Counted from the first letter of the stretch, positions 8,964 through 17,958 are shown. The stretch is DNA of 64,000 bases from Streptomyces sp. Je 1-332 (GCF_040730185.1 NZ_CP160402.1:6262001-6326000), one strand, 5' to 3'. Translations and numbers: made by a program. Notes: generated from the letters alone by a model not told the origin.

Positions 8964-9488
8964 CTACGAGATCTCGTCGGCGCGCGTCCTCGCGGAATCG
9001 GAGGGTTGCCGGGGTTCCGGCAGACCGGGAGGGGTGGAGGAGCTCCGCAGCCCCCACGGTCGGCGGAGTCCCATCGCCTTCTGGGCCGCGGACACCATGT
9101 CGTGGCGCCCTGTTGACGCCGCTGCCAGCGCCTCCGCTCGCCCGGACGCGGACCCCGCGTCCTTCACTCGGCGCTGAAGACGAAGGAGCGCCTCGCCGGC
9201 GCGCACCACGTCGGGGGGCGACAGCAGACGCAGCCGCGTCAGCTGATTGCGCATCTCGCCGTACTGCGCGTCCATCGCCTCGGCCGATGAGATGTCAGGC
9301 GGCGTCGCCGACACCTTCGCGAGGTCGGAATGCTGCCAACTCGCCGCTAGGAACGCGACGAACGCGTCCGTCAGGGCGTCGCGCGCCCATTGACGTTTCT
9401 CCCTCCGTCCCCCGACGACCGTCGTCACCACCAACGTGGCGGCACTCGTCACCGCAGCGGCCCACGCCGCGTACCCACCCGCGTCCAT
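8964..9488 (-). CDS. Small membrane-anchored protein of unknown function
   Basis: 174 residues from the ATG at 9488; GGAG stands 2 bp before it and AGGA about 10 bp before it, and a GTG one codon upstream is equally possible. Longer in-frame extensions run into the divergent gene. Residues 5-27 (YAAWAAAVTSAATLVVTTVVGG) form one membrane helix followed by RREKRQ, which places the rest in the cytoplasm. The remainder is helical with charged heptad-like segments. I do not recognise a family. It is transcribed divergently from the 1610-residue NTPase protein with about 130 bp between starts, so shared control or joint function is possible. Confidence 0.65.
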   Translation of the reverse strand: MDAGGYAAWAAAVTSAATLVVTTVVGGRREKRQWARDALTDAFVAFLAASWQHSDLAKVSATPPDISSAEAMDAQYGEMRNQLTRLRLLSPPDVVRAGEALLRLQRRVKDAGSASGRAEALAAASTGRHDMVSAAQKAMGLRRPWGLRSSSTPPGLPEPRQPSDSARTRADEIS

Positions 9489-9621
9489 CACTCCAGTATT
9501 CCTGGCCGCGTCCCGCTGCCCAACCTGAGCAAACATCTCCTGCCCCACCTTGCAGCAACGGTCGGCCAAGTGGTCGCGAACACCGAGTGGTTGGGAGGAG
9601 ATGGTTCTACGATCGGGCGGC

Positions 9622-12600
9622 ATGACGCGCCTCTTTGAGCAGGACGGTACCGGCACCGTGGACGAGGAGGAGGTGAAGTGGCGGGAACGGGTGGCGCAGA
9701 TCGTCGAGCGTGAGCTGGGCACGCCCGTGAAGATCACATACCTGGACGACTTCGCCGACGGATTCACCGCCGCCCGGGTCACCCGCTGCGACCTGATGGG
9801 TTACGGCCGGGCCCGACTGGAGGGCCAGTACATCCTCAAGGTGTCGCGTGACCCCGACGACCGTCAGAACGAGGCGCACCGGCTCTTCACCGAGCGGCTC
9901 ACCTCCTTCGCCGACCGGCGCGTGCCGTCCCTGGAGCTCTCCGGACACGACGAACAGCTCCGCGTCGACATCTACAAAGTCGCCGGAGAGACGCGCGGCG
10001 TGCGCCCGGCCCGCGTGGCGACCACTGCGGTCTCGATCGATGCCCTGTCGGAAGTGAGCCGCGAACTGCTGGAAGCGCAGTTCGGGCACCACGCCGGTGG
10101 TGGGCTCATGACCGTCCGCCAGACTCTCGAAGCATGGATGGGAGCGGGCTTCCTCGGCGGCCGGAAGGGGGACGCGCTTCGGGAGGCCCGGCGGTTGGCC
10201 GGCAGCGCCGGCACCACGTTTGTTTTCACCACGCAGGTGTTGCCCGACCCCGTATCCGTACTGGAACAGGACAACGAGCTGTCCGGCGAGGTCGAGTTCG
10301 TCATGCGGGGCTATAACCACGGCGACCTGCACACGCGCAACATCCTTCTGGACGGGGTGAGTGCGGACGAGGTGGGGTACTGGCTCATCGACATCGCCTC
10401 GGACAGTGACGCGCCGCTCCTGTACGACCACGCCTATCTGGAGACGGCCACCCTGCTCGTGGGGCAAGAGCTGCTGCGGCGACAACTCCCGCTCGAAATC
10501 CTCCAGGACTGCGACCTCCGGGACCCGAGAAGAGCCGTACCCCTCGCCTGGGAGGGAAACGTCAGGCTCGTCGAGAGCATCCGCCGGGGCAAGGACGAAG
10601 CGATCGAGGCGCTCCAATCAGCCCGTAAGGGATCGCTCCGGCACCAGTACCTGGTCGGGCGGCTCGGCGCCGCGCTGAACTACGCGGCCAAGCGGAAGTC
10701 ACCGGACCAGCAGCGCGTCACGGCATACCGGCTGGCCGGATGGGCCACACACCTCCTCCTCACCGAGTACCACCCGACGCTCCTGGAACGGGTTCTCGCC
10801 GACGCCCACCAGCCGCAGACCCTCGCGCCCAGCAGGGCGGCCGCGGCAGCCAGCGCGAAGGCGGCGGCCGCGGAGGAAATGGTGGAACAGGTGAAGCCGT
10901 TCGTGGCCGACACCCACAACGGGTTCGACCGCTTCCTCGTCGTGGAGAACGGAGTGACACACGAGGACCTCGCCTGCCTGCCCGACCACCGCTGGTCGGT
11001 GATCATCGACCTCAACCCCGACAGCGAGACGACCGGCCTTGCCCACGGATTCGTTCGGGAGACGGCCGAGCACCAGATCGTCGTCTCGGGGCGGCACAGA
11101 GGGCCCGCGCCCGGCCGCAACACGGTGTCGTGGCTGATGGCGGGTGGCTGGGAGCGCCTGGGCGAACAAACGCCGGCGGACTTCCGGAGCTGGCGCTCGA
11201 CGTATCAGGACCTCGTCCGAGAGGTCTTTGAGCGGCACAGCAGGAACAGTGTCAACCGTGCGGCAGCCGTCATGTGCCTCACCGCGGGGGACGAGCCAGA
11301 CCAACGCGCGGAGCGCGTACTGGAGTTCATCGACGATCTCTACGAACCGCCGGTGAAGCTCCTCCGCGCCAGCCCCGGCGACGGACGGTTCGAGGCTCTC
11401 CTCAACGTCTTCGCGGACAACGGAGCCCTGCCGCGCCTCGAACGACTCGCCTCGCTCCCTGGCGCGAAAGGACCGATCCGTTTTTCCCGCCCCGGGCTCG
11501 CCGAACTGGAAGCCGACCTCGTCGTGCTGCACTCCCAAATCCTGGACGAGGAACTGCACGACCAGGCGGTCGACGCGTTCTGGAGGGGTCGCCCGGCGAA
11601 CTGGCTGGACCTCGACGCCGGTCAGGACGTTCCCCGGGCGCTGCAGCCCTCGTTGCAGACTGCGATCGCCGACGTCCTGGGCCGCCAAAGCTCGGCCAAC
11701 TTCGAACTGTTCCACGCGCCGGGCGCGGGCGGCACCACGCTGGCCCGCCGCATCGCCTGGGACCTGCACCGCGAACATCCGGTGCTGCTGCTGCATCACT
11801 ACAGCCCAGACACGGTCGAGCGCGTCGACAGCGTCTACCGGCGCACCGAGCGGTCGCTCGTGCTGGTGGCGGAGAGCGCCGACATGGGGCAGAGCGACCG
11901 GGAGGACCTCTACCGCAAGCTGCACGAGCGCAACACCCCTGTCGTGGTGCTCTGGGTGACGCGGAGTAACGACTCGGCGCCGGACAACGGGGGCGAGCGC
12001 ATCAACAACGTCATGTACCGCCTGGCCGAGCCGATGACCCGGGAGGAAGCGCGGGAGTTCCGTACCAGCTTCGGCCCCCGCGCCCGCTCTCCCAAGGCGA
12101 AAGCGGCAGTGGAGGCGCTGGTCCCATACGGCGTACCAGACCAACAGGTGACTCCGTTCTACTTCGGTCTGTGCGCCTTCGAGACGGAATTCTCAGGAAC
12201 GGCGAAGTACGTCGAGAGCCACGTCAGCGAGTTCACCGAGGTGCAGCGACGCGTGGCCTCCTACCTGGCCCTCGTGACCCGGTACGGACAGATCGGGCTG
12301 CCGTACTCGCTTGTCCACCGGTGGATCACCGGAGAGTGGGGCGGGCATGCCGCGTCCCTCGCGGAGTACACGGCCGACCTGGAGAACATCCTCGGCCCGG
12401 ACCTTCGTCACCTGGTCGTCGAGGACGGCCGACAACTGCGCATCCTGCACCCGTCCATCGCCGACACCCTCCTGGAGGTGCTTCTGGAGGCGAAGACGGG
12501 GGACGCCAGGTGGCCGTCGAGGCTGGCGAACACGGCCATCGAGTTGATTGGGCAGCTGGTCGGCCACCTCGGATCCGCCAACGTGGAGACGCGGGCGATC

Positions 12601-14454
12601 CTCGACAACCTCTTCATCCGTCGCGACAGATCAGGCTCGGGAACGCACCAGTTCGCCGAACTGATCAGAGCCTTCGGCACCGGTCAGCAGCCGGGCCGGG
12701 AGCAGGCGTACCGAATCTTCCAGGAGCTCACGCGCCGGTGCTCCGAAGAGCCGCACTACTGGCTGCACCTGGCTCGCTACCACCTGGACTTCAAAAAGCA
12801 CGAGGATGGGCAGGCGGAGAAGTTCATCAACCGGGCGATCGAACTCTCCAAGGAACAGGATCACGTGCAGTTCCACGCCCTGGGGATGCTGCACCGGGAG
12901 TGGGTGTACGCGGGGCTGCGTCAATTCAGTTCTGGTACCGGCCGCGAGGCTGCCCTCATCGAGTACGTACGCGACCGGTACGACGCGGCGCTCAGCGTGT
13001 TCGCCAGGGCCCGCAAGCTCAAACCCGAGGACGAGCACAACTACGTCTCGGCGATCCAGATGATCGTCAAGGTCCTCAGCAAGCTGGTCAGGGTTTCCCT
13101 GAACATGAGCCTCGTCGACCTCCTGACCGCGGGCGGCGATGTCGGGAGCTGGGCGGACGAGCAGTTGAGGGTGGCGCTCTCGCTGCTGGACGAGTGCGAG
13201 TCGGTACGCCCCGACAGCGCCGACAGCCGGTACCTCCAGCGCTGTCGTGAGGAGATCGAGGTCGCGCATGGCGAGATCGAGACCATGGTCCGGGCCTGGC
13301 GCGACGTGATCGTGAACTCCCGCAGTCGCTCGGGGCTGGCGCTGGTCCTGGCCCGCGAGTTCCTCAAGGAGCAGGGCCGCGACTGGAAGGAAACGCCCAC
13401 CGAGGTCTTCCGGACCGTCGTGGAGTTCTTCGACGCGGCGTTCGAGGAACGTGGCGATCTCGCCGACCACGACGTGGAGTTGTGGTTCCGCTGCTACCGC
13501 AGACTTCCGGAGTACGACGACCTCGCCGCCCTTGAACGCCTCTCGTTCATCGCCGGATCGCGTACGAGTCCGATGTGTAGCTACTACCTGTACGTCGTGC
13601 ACTTCCTGCGCTGGCTGAACCAGGAGGAGTACTCGCAGGACGAGGCGCTGCGCCACTGCAACGAGGCCGCGCGGCTCAACCCCGGCCGCGACAGGCGGTG
13701 GAACTACGAGTGGGTGGCGAAGGGCGTGTCCGACGGCCATGCGGCGGCGCGTCTGGCGAACTTCAGGGAGCTCGGGGAGTACCGGCCCACGAGTCGGGAC
13801 TGGCAGCTTTCCGGGCAGGTCTGTCAGCGCGTCCGCGGCGTGGTCCGGCAGATTGAAGGACAGCGGTCGGGGCAGGTCGCCGTGGAGGACGGCGACATGA
13901 AGGCGTTCTTCGTACCCCGTGAGGACTTCACGAACTTCGAGCATCAGGGGAAGGTGGTCGAGTTCGATCTCGGGTTCGCCCATGACGGACTGAGGGCCTG
14001 GCGCATGACGCTGGCCAAGGAGCAGAGGCTGTTCCGCAATGACGGGGTACGACTTCCGGATGTGGCTTTCCCGCCGGTGCCGCTGCCCTCCCAGGTCGGT
14101 CCGGCGCGACAGGTGAATTCCGCAAGAGTGGTGCCCTCACCCTCACCGGCGCCACGTCCGAGGCCCGCGGCGGCGACGCCGGAGGTTCGCCAGGAGGCCC
14201 GTCGGCGGGCGGAGGCCGACGGCCTGGAGGAGGCAGGCCGGTTCGTCATCGGCCATCTGCTGTCCCCCGAGACCGGCGGACTCGATGTCACCTCCTTTCA
14301 GGTTGGCAAGGCCCTCACGGACACCCTCGGAAAGGAGAGTTATCAGCAGCTGCGCGCCGGCTCCTCGCTCGGTGCCCTCGTCGAACGGCTCGGCTTTACC
14401 GTGCGACCTACGGCGAACGGACAGTTCGTGGTGAAGCCCGCGACGACAGGCTGA
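9622..14454 (+). CDS. Large kinase-NTPase-helical repeat-OB-OST-HTH protein, SAMD9-like
   Basis: 1610 residues from the ATG at 9622. An ATG at 9601 right after GGGAGGAG is the alternative and adds seven residues. Residues 30-400 resemble an aminoglycoside-phosphotransferase/choline-kinase fold: Lys73 (YILKVSR), HGDLHTRN at 233-240 with catalytic Asp235 and Asn240, and LIDIA with Asp257; all look competent. Residues ~430-690 are an alpha/beta region. A P-loop GAGGTTLAR starts at 701 and a Walker-B-like LVLVAES at 746. The GGTTLA form of the loop and the order NTPase, then TPR-like helices (~1000-1390), then OB-like strands (~1404-1460), match the published SAMD9-family architecture. Residues 1533-1608 (VGKALTDTLG, LGALVERLGF) resemble an OST-HTH/LOTUS RNA-binding domain. 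Function is inferred: an NTP-driven sensor in antiviral or stress response. Confidence 0.75.
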   Translation: MTRLFEQDGTGTVDEEEVKWRERVAQIVERELGTPVKITYLDDFADGFTAARVTRCDLMGYGRARLEGQYILKVSRDPDDRQNEAHRLFTERLTSFADRRVPSLELSGHDEQLRVDIYKVAGETRGVRPARVATTAVSIDALSEVSRELLEAQFGHHAGGGLMTVRQTLEAWMGAGFLGGRKGDALREARRLAGSAGTTFVFTTQVLPDPVSVLEQDNELSGEVEFVMRGYNHGDLHTRNILLDGVSADEVGYWLIDIASDSDAPLLYDHAYLETATLLVGQELLRRQLPLEILQDCDLRDPRRAVPLAWEGNVRLVESIRRGKDEAIEALQSARKGSLRHQYLVGRLGAALNYAAKRKSPDQQRVTAYRLAGWATHLLLTEYHPTLLERVLADAHQPQTLAPSRAAAAASAKAAAAEEMVEQVKPFVADTHNGFDRFLVVENGVTHEDLACLPDHRWSVIIDLNPDSETTGLAHGFVRETAEHQIVVSGRHRGPAPGRNTVSWLMAGGWERLGEQTPADFRSWRSTYQDLVREVFERHSRNSVNRAAAVMCLTAGDEPDQRAERVLEFIDDLYEPPVKLLRASPGDGRFEALLNVFADNGALPRLERLASLPGAKGPIRFSRPGLAELEADLVVLHSQILDEELHDQAVDAFWRGRPANWLDLDAGQDVPRALQPSLQTAIADVLGRQSSANFELFHAPGAGGTTLARRIAWDLHREHPVLLLHHYSPDTVERVDSVYRRTERSLVLVAESADMGQSDREDLYRKLHERNTPVVVLWVTRSNDSAPDNGGERINNVMYRLAEPMTREEAREFRTSFGPRARSPKAKAAVEALVPYGVPDQQVTPFYFGLCAFETEFSGTAKYVESHVSEFTEVQRRVASYLALVTRYGQIGLPYSLVHRWITGEWGGHAASLAEYTADLENILGPDLRHLVVEDGRQLRILHPSIADTLLEVLLEAKTGDARWPSRLANTAIELIGQLVGHLGSANVETRAILDNLFIRRDRSGSGTHQFAELIRAFGTGQQPGREQAYRIFQELTRRCSEEPHYWLHLARYHLDFKKHEDGQAEKFINRAIELSKEQDHVQFHALGMLHREWVYAGLRQFSSGTGREAALIEYVRDRYDAALSVFARARKLKPEDEHNYVSAIQMIVKVLSKLVRVSLNMSLVDLLTAGGDVGSWADEQLRVALSLLDECESVRPDSADSRYLQRCREEIEVAHGEIETMVRAWRDVIVNSRSRSGLALVLAREFLKEQGRDWKETPTEVFRTVVEFFDAAFEERGDLADHDVELWFRCYRRLPEYDDLAALERLSFIAGSRTSPMCSYYLYVVHFLRWLNQEEYSQDEALRHCNEAARLNPGRDRRWNYEWVAKGVSDGHAAARLANFRELGEYRPTSRDWQLSGQVCQRVRGVVRQIEGQRSGQVAVEDGDMKAFFVPREDFTNFEHQGKVVEFDLGFAHDGLRAWRMTLAKEQRLFRNDGVRLPDVAFPPVPLPSQVGPARQVNSARVVPSPSPAPRPRPAAATPEVRQEARRRAEADGLEEAGRFVIGHLLSPETGGLDVTSFQVGKALTDTLGKESYQQLRAGSSLGALVERLGFTVRPTANGQFVVKPATTG

Positions 14455-14568
14455 CAGGATCCCGGAGGCTGAGGGGCACGTGCGATGCGAGGCCGTGGCC
14501 AGCTGGCGTGGAGATCCGGTCCCGCCCGACATCCGCCAGGAGCTGTGTGTGCAGCTCTGGCATGTCGG

Positions 14569-14910
14569 TCACACTGCTGCCCGGGTGCGGGGAGCGAGCT
14601 GGGGGAAGGTGTCCTTCCACACAGTGCGGACGGTGCGACCGACCAGGGCGTGCAGCATCGGCCACATCTGGAGGAGCAGGTCCTGGTTGAGGTAGCGGGG
14701 CAGGTCGTCGCGCAGTCCCTCATGTAGGGCAGTGCGGTACAGGCTCATGCGCTGGCGAGGCTTGCTCATGTCGTACGAGGTCATTGCCGACCGAGCTATG
14801 CGCAGTGGCAGCTGCACGACCCCCTGAGTCGGGCCCCAGCTCGTCCGCGACTCCGGCAGGCGCCGTCGGATTTTTGCCCGATACAGCGTGAAGTCCTCGG
14901 CGACCGCGCC
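14569..14910 (-). pseudogene. Remnant of a hypothetical gene, in-frame stop at its 5' side
   Basis: Reading the minus strand, a protein-like segment of about 110 residues (VAEDFTLYRAKIRRRLPES through RYLNQDLLLQMWPMLHALV and TVWKDTFPQLAPR) is bounded upstream by an in-frame TAG at 14911-14913. The composition is ordinary protein, unlike the low-complexity antisense frames around it, but there is no good start: the first usable codon is a GTG at 14817, which would remove a third of the segment. I take it as the C-terminal remnant of a decayed gene. A short active gene of 82 codons cannot be excluded. Confidence 0.45.
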
Positions 14911-14962
14911 CTAGAGGTCGCTCGGCGTGGGTGCGGGATGCCGTGGGCTGGAGGGCATGAGT

Positions 14963-15021
14963 CTCACTCCGGACGCAGACGCGGTGAGGGCCATGATGTG
15001 CGAGCCTGCGTCCGGAGTGAG
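14963..15021. repeat. Perfect 16-bp inverted repeat in intergenic DNA
   Basis: CTCACTCCGGACGCAG at 14963-14978 is exactly repeated in inverse orientation at 15006-15021, with a 27-bp spacer. It lies in the ~430 bp between the gene remnant and the methyltransferase gene, where I see no convincing coding sequence. The arms could be a regulatory stem-loop or the end of a lost mobile element. There is no T-tract, so a classical terminator is not indicated. Confidence 0.6.
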
Positions 15022-15342
15022 TGGGAGCGGGCTCGTGGAGGGGAGCTGGTCTTGGCAGCCTGTTCCGCCCGAAGAGGAGGACGGGCCGTTGGTTGTGAGG
15101 CTCGTTTGACGCTCTGGGTACCGGCACGCGGGTCAGCGAGCCGTGAAACAGGTGCTGACCTGGTCTTTTCCGTGACTCGTTCAGGCGACACCTTCCCGAT
15201 GACGCATCACGCGGAGTACATCGCGATCCCGGACCCGGCGGCCCCGTAAGCCTCAACACGCTGACCGCCAACGGCAGTTGGCATGGCACACTACTCAACA
15301 CCAGCCGCCCCTCCCGCCTTTCCGTGATGATGGAGTCCGCCC

Positions 15343-16128
15343 ATGACGGCACCCTCTCCCGACCCCCGAATCAACACCGGTCAGGCCCACCCCGCGCGGG
15401 TCTACGACTGGTTGCTCGGCGGCAAGGACAACTACCCCGTCGACGAGGCGGTGGGTGAGAAGCTGCCGCCCGAGGTGCGCATCGGGGCGCTGCAGAACCG
15501 CGCGTTCATGAACCGCGCCGTCGCTCATCTCGCGGGGCTGGGCGTCGACCAGTTCCTCGACATTGGCACCGGTATCCCCACCGCGCCCAATCTGCATCAG
15601 ATCTTGCAGCGCGTCGTGCCGTCCGCGAAGGTCGTCTACACCGACAACGACCCCATCGTGCTGCGCCACGCGGAGGCTCTCCTGGTCAGCAGTACCGAAG
15701 GCGCGACCGATTACATCCAGGCCGATGTGCGCGAGCCGGAGGCGATACTTGATCATGCGCGTACCGTCCTGGACTTCGGCCGTCCGATCGGCCTCTCGCT
15801 GCTCGCGCTGATGCATTTCGTCGCTGACGAGCAGGACCCGTACGGCATCGTCGCCACGCTGGTCTCGGCCCTGCCGTCCGGCAGTTACCTGGTGCTCTCG
15901 CACGCCTCCAACGACATCTTCCCCGAGGTGGCGGAGCAGGCGACCGAGCAGTACGCGAGGAGCGGCATGACGCTCGCCCTCCGCTCCCGCGGGGAGGTGG
16001 CCCGCTTCATCGAGGGCATGGAGCCCGTCGCGCCCGGCCTGGTGACGGCCCCCGAGTGGTTCCGCGAGCAGCCCGCGCCGCAGCCCGCGCCGAGCGGGAT
16101 GTACGCAGTGGTGGCACGGTTGCCGTGA
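15343..16128 (+). CDS. SAM-dependent methyltransferase, DUF574 (Methyltransf_19) family
   Basis: 261 residues, ATG with GGAG 9 bp upstream. The N-terminus PDPRINTGQAHPARVYDWLLGGKDNY is the hallmark of a family found in many copies in Streptomyces. The SAM-binding loop is FLDIGTGIPTAPN, and YTDNDPIVLRHAEALL carries the acidic residue that holds the ribose. The family is known by fold; physiological substrates are largely undefined. Its stop overlaps the putative 36-codon membrane peptide by 4 bp, and it lies just upstream of the sigma-factor module, which gives no firm functional clue. Confidence 0.88.
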   Translation: MTAPSPDPRINTGQAHPARVYDWLLGGKDNYPVDEAVGEKLPPEVRIGALQNRAFMNRAVAHLAGLGVDQFLDIGTGIPTAPNLHQILQRVVPSAKVVYTDNDPIVLRHAEALLVSSTEGATDYIQADVREPEAILDHARTVLDFGRPIGLSLLALMHFVADEQDPYGIVATLVSALPSGSYLVLSHASNDIFPEVAEQATEQYARSGMTLALRSRGEVARFIEGMEPVAPGLVTAPEWFREQPAPQPAPSGMYAVVARLP

Positions 16129-16235
16129 GTTCCCCGCAGGCAGCAGCGATAACTGACAACTGGCCAGTGACGACAGGCATGCTCCTCATCGGAGCCGTCG
16201 TCATCGCATTCTTCGTCGTCAGGAGCAGGAAGTAG
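16125..16235 (+). CDS. Putative 36-residue single-helix membrane peptide
   Basis: A GTG at 16125 overlaps the methyltransferase stop (GTGA) and opens a 36-codon frame ending at TAG 16233-16235. The product has a short polar N-terminus and one hydrophobic helix, MLLIGAVVIAFFVV, followed by RSRK, the layout of a tail-anchored or single-pass small membrane protein with the positive end inside. The overlap suggests translational coupling. No family is recognised, and such a short frame could arise by chance. Confidence 0.4.
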   Translation: MSSPQAAAITDNWPVTTGMLLIGAVVIAFFVVRSRK

Positions 16236-16396
16236 TAGGAAGTAGTGGGAAGTAGTAGGAGGAGGCGGCCCGCCCTCATCCCTTTCGCGTTCGTGGGTGG
16301 GAGTGTCGCGTGCGGTGGCTCGGGCAGACGGGATGACAGGAAGGTGTGTCTGTCGCCATACGAGTAGCAACGCTGCAGAGAGGGGCGGAGGTCTTC

Positions 16397-16786
16397 ATGA
16401 CCAGTCATACGGCGCCCGAGATCCAGGACATGGCCTGTCACGACGCGCGCGCCGAGGTCAGGGCAGTCCTGGAGTCCGTCTGCCTGCCTCTGTCCTCGCT
16501 CCAGGCCAGGCGTTTTCGTGAGGACGCTCTGCTGGTGACCAGCGAGCTGACGTCCAACGCCATTCTGCACGGCGGAGGGCTCTCTCTGTTCAGCGCCTGT
16601 GTCGAGGACGGGTTCCTGGTGGTGCGGGTGGGCGACCGCAGCACGGCCGCGCCTCACCTCGTACGCCAGAACCCAGGACTGCCCGGCGGTTTCGGCTGGA
16701 TGATCGCCCAGCGTCTCGCCTCGCACGTCTCCGTCGACGTACAGCCCGAGGGCAAGACCGTCACAGCCGTCCTGGCCCTGCCCTGA
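16397..16786 (+). CDS. ATP-binding anti-sigma factor kinase, RsbW-like
   Basis: 129 residues from the ATG at 16397, preceded by GGAGG at a 5-bp spacing; an upstream GTG at 16346 would add 17 residues and is weaker. It has the GHKL/HATPase_c signature: the N-box ELTSNAILHGG, the G1 box VRVGDRST and the G2-like GGFGWMIAQRL. Such proteins bind and inhibit SigB-type sigma factors and phosphorylate a Ser or Thr on the STAS antagonist. The neighbouring sigma factor (16930) and STAS protein (17959) are the natural partners, making a full partner-switching set in three consecutive genes. Confidence 0.88.
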   Translation: MTSHTAPEIQDMACHDARAEVRAVLESVCLPLSSLQARRFREDALLVTSELTSNAILHGGGLSLFSACVEDGFLVVRVGDRSTAAPHLVRQNPGLPGGFGWMIAQRLASHVSVDVQPEGKTVTAVLALP

Positions 16787-16850
16787 ACCACCGCTCGCTT
16801 CTTCGCTCACGCACCACCGGCCACTCGTGACGATCACTTGGGTTTTGTGT

Positions 16851-16875
16851 GCATGATCGTCTCTCTGCCGGGTAC
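16851..16875 (+). promoter_or_regulatory. SigB-type promoter upstream of the sigma factor gene
   Basis: GCAT at 16851-16854, 15 bp, then GGGTAC at 16870-16875 fits the Streptomyces SigB-family consensus GNNT-N14-16-GGGTAC/T. It sits 55 bp before the sigma-factor start. The same element with identical 15-bp spacing precedes dps, so the sigma factor probably autoregulates and drives dps. Confidence 0.65.
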
Positions 16876-16929
16876 CCGCGCCAGCACGGGGTGGACAGGC
16901 AAGCTCGAACGACAAAAGGGGCAGGGTGC

Positions 16930-17793
16930 ATGACGACCGTGACGACGCAGGAGAAGACCCAGGCCGCTCAGGCCCAGGAGGACCTCGTCGAGCAGGCTCT
17001 CGCGGATCCGTCCTCCATCGCGCCGAGGGACGCGCGAGAGATCGGCAAGCGGTTCTTCGACCGGCTGACCCAGCTGGAGGAGGGTACGCACGAGTACCAG
17101 TACGTGCGTAACACCCTGATCGAAATGAACCTCTCCCTCGTGCAGTACGCGGCTTCCCGGTTCCGGCACCGTGGCCAGGAGGAGATGGAGGACATCGTTC
17201 AGGTCGGCACGATCGGCCTGATCAAGGCGATCGACCGGTTCGAGCTGACCCGCGAGGTCGAGTTCGCCACCTTCGCCGTCCCCTACATCACCGGCGAGAT
17301 CAAGCGGTTCTTCCGCGACACCAGCTGGGCCGTGCACGTGCCGCGCCGTCTGCAGGAAGCCCGCATCGAACTGTCCAAGGCCACCGAGGAGTTGCGCACG
17401 CGTCTGGGGCGCAATCCCTCCACGGCCGAGCTGGCCGAGCTGATGCAGCTGGAACCGGCTGAGGTCGCCCAGGCCCAGATGGCGTCCAACGGCTACAACG
17501 CCGCCTCCCTGGATGCCGCGGTGATGAATGGAAGTGAGGAATCCGACACGGCGCTGGCCGACTTCATCGGCTTCGAAGAGGATTCCTACGAGCTGATCGA
17601 CAACTTCAACTCCCTGGCCCCGCTCATCGCCGGCCTCGACGAGCGGGAGCGCACGCTGATCCATCTCCGCTTCGTCGAGGAGCAGACCCAGGCGCAGATC
17701 GGCGAAGTGCTGGGCATCTCGCAGATGCACGTCTCGCGGCTGATCACCCGCGTCGTGGCCAAGCTCCGCACCGGCCTGATGGCCAACAACTAG
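16930..17793 (+). CDS. RNA polymerase sigma factor, SigB/SigF family
   Basis: 287 residues from the ATG at 16930 preceded by AGGGGCAGGG; an in-frame ATG 81 bp upstream falls within the promoter. Region 2 is intact (RHRGQEEMEDIVQVGTIGLIKAIDRFE, then EFATFAVPYITGEIKRFFRD), region 3 follows (WAVHVPRRLQEAR) and region 4 has the helix-turn-helix QAQIGEVLGISQMHVSRLI. Members direct general-stress, osmotic and developmental genes in Streptomyces. The preceding RsbW-like kinase and the following STAS protein are its predicted inhibitor and anti-inhibitor. Downstream the dps gene carries a matching promoter. Confidence 0.93.
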   Translation: MTTVTTQEKTQAAQAQEDLVEQALADPSSIAPRDAREIGKRFFDRLTQLEEGTHEYQYVRNTLIEMNLSLVQYAASRFRHRGQEEMEDIVQVGTIGLIKAIDRFELTREVEFATFAVPYITGEIKRFFRDTSWAVHVPRRLQEARIELSKATEELRTRLGRNPSTAELAELMQLEPAEVAQAQMASNGYNAASLDAAVMNGSEESDTALADFIGFEEDSYELIDNFNSLAPLIAGLDERERTLIHLRFVEEQTQAQIGEVLGISQMHVSRLITRVVAKLRTGLMANN

Positions 17794-17881
17794 GCAGGTC
17801 CGGCTCCTCCGGATAGGCGAACTCAGCTTCTCCGGAAGGCAGGCCCGCCCCTCCGGATAGTCAGGTCCCGCTCCTGCGGAC
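17794..17881. repeat. Four 22-bp imperfect tandem repeats directly after the sigma gene stop
   Basis: Units 17794-17815, 17816-17837, 17838-17859 and 17860-17881 share the pattern GNCAGGTCC-GCTCCTCCGGA with several mismatches. They start on the first base after the TAG. A 22-bp period is not a multiple of three, so this is not a duplicated coding segment. Confidence 0.75.
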
Positions 17882-17887
17882 CCGGCA

Positions 17888-17920
17888 CCGCCCTCCGTCA
17901 CCCTCAGTGGCGGAGGGCGG
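17888..17920 (+). terminator. Stem-loop terminator after the sigma factor gene
   Basis: CCGCCCTCCG at 17888-17897 pairs with CGGAGGGCGG at 17911-17920 around a 13-nt loop. There is no T-run, which is normal for Streptomyces terminators. It separates the sigma gene from the STAS gene. Confidence 0.7.
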
Positions 17921-17958
17921 GGTGCATTGAGGGCAGACTCTGTGCCAGGGTGCCTTTC

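Noticed and set aside
8756..9625. Plus-strand frame possibly encoding a small protein or RiPP precursor after the peptidase genes
   Set aside because: The first 40 codons look protein-like, but the rest is low-complexity antisense; there is no ribosome binding site and no leader/core pattern.
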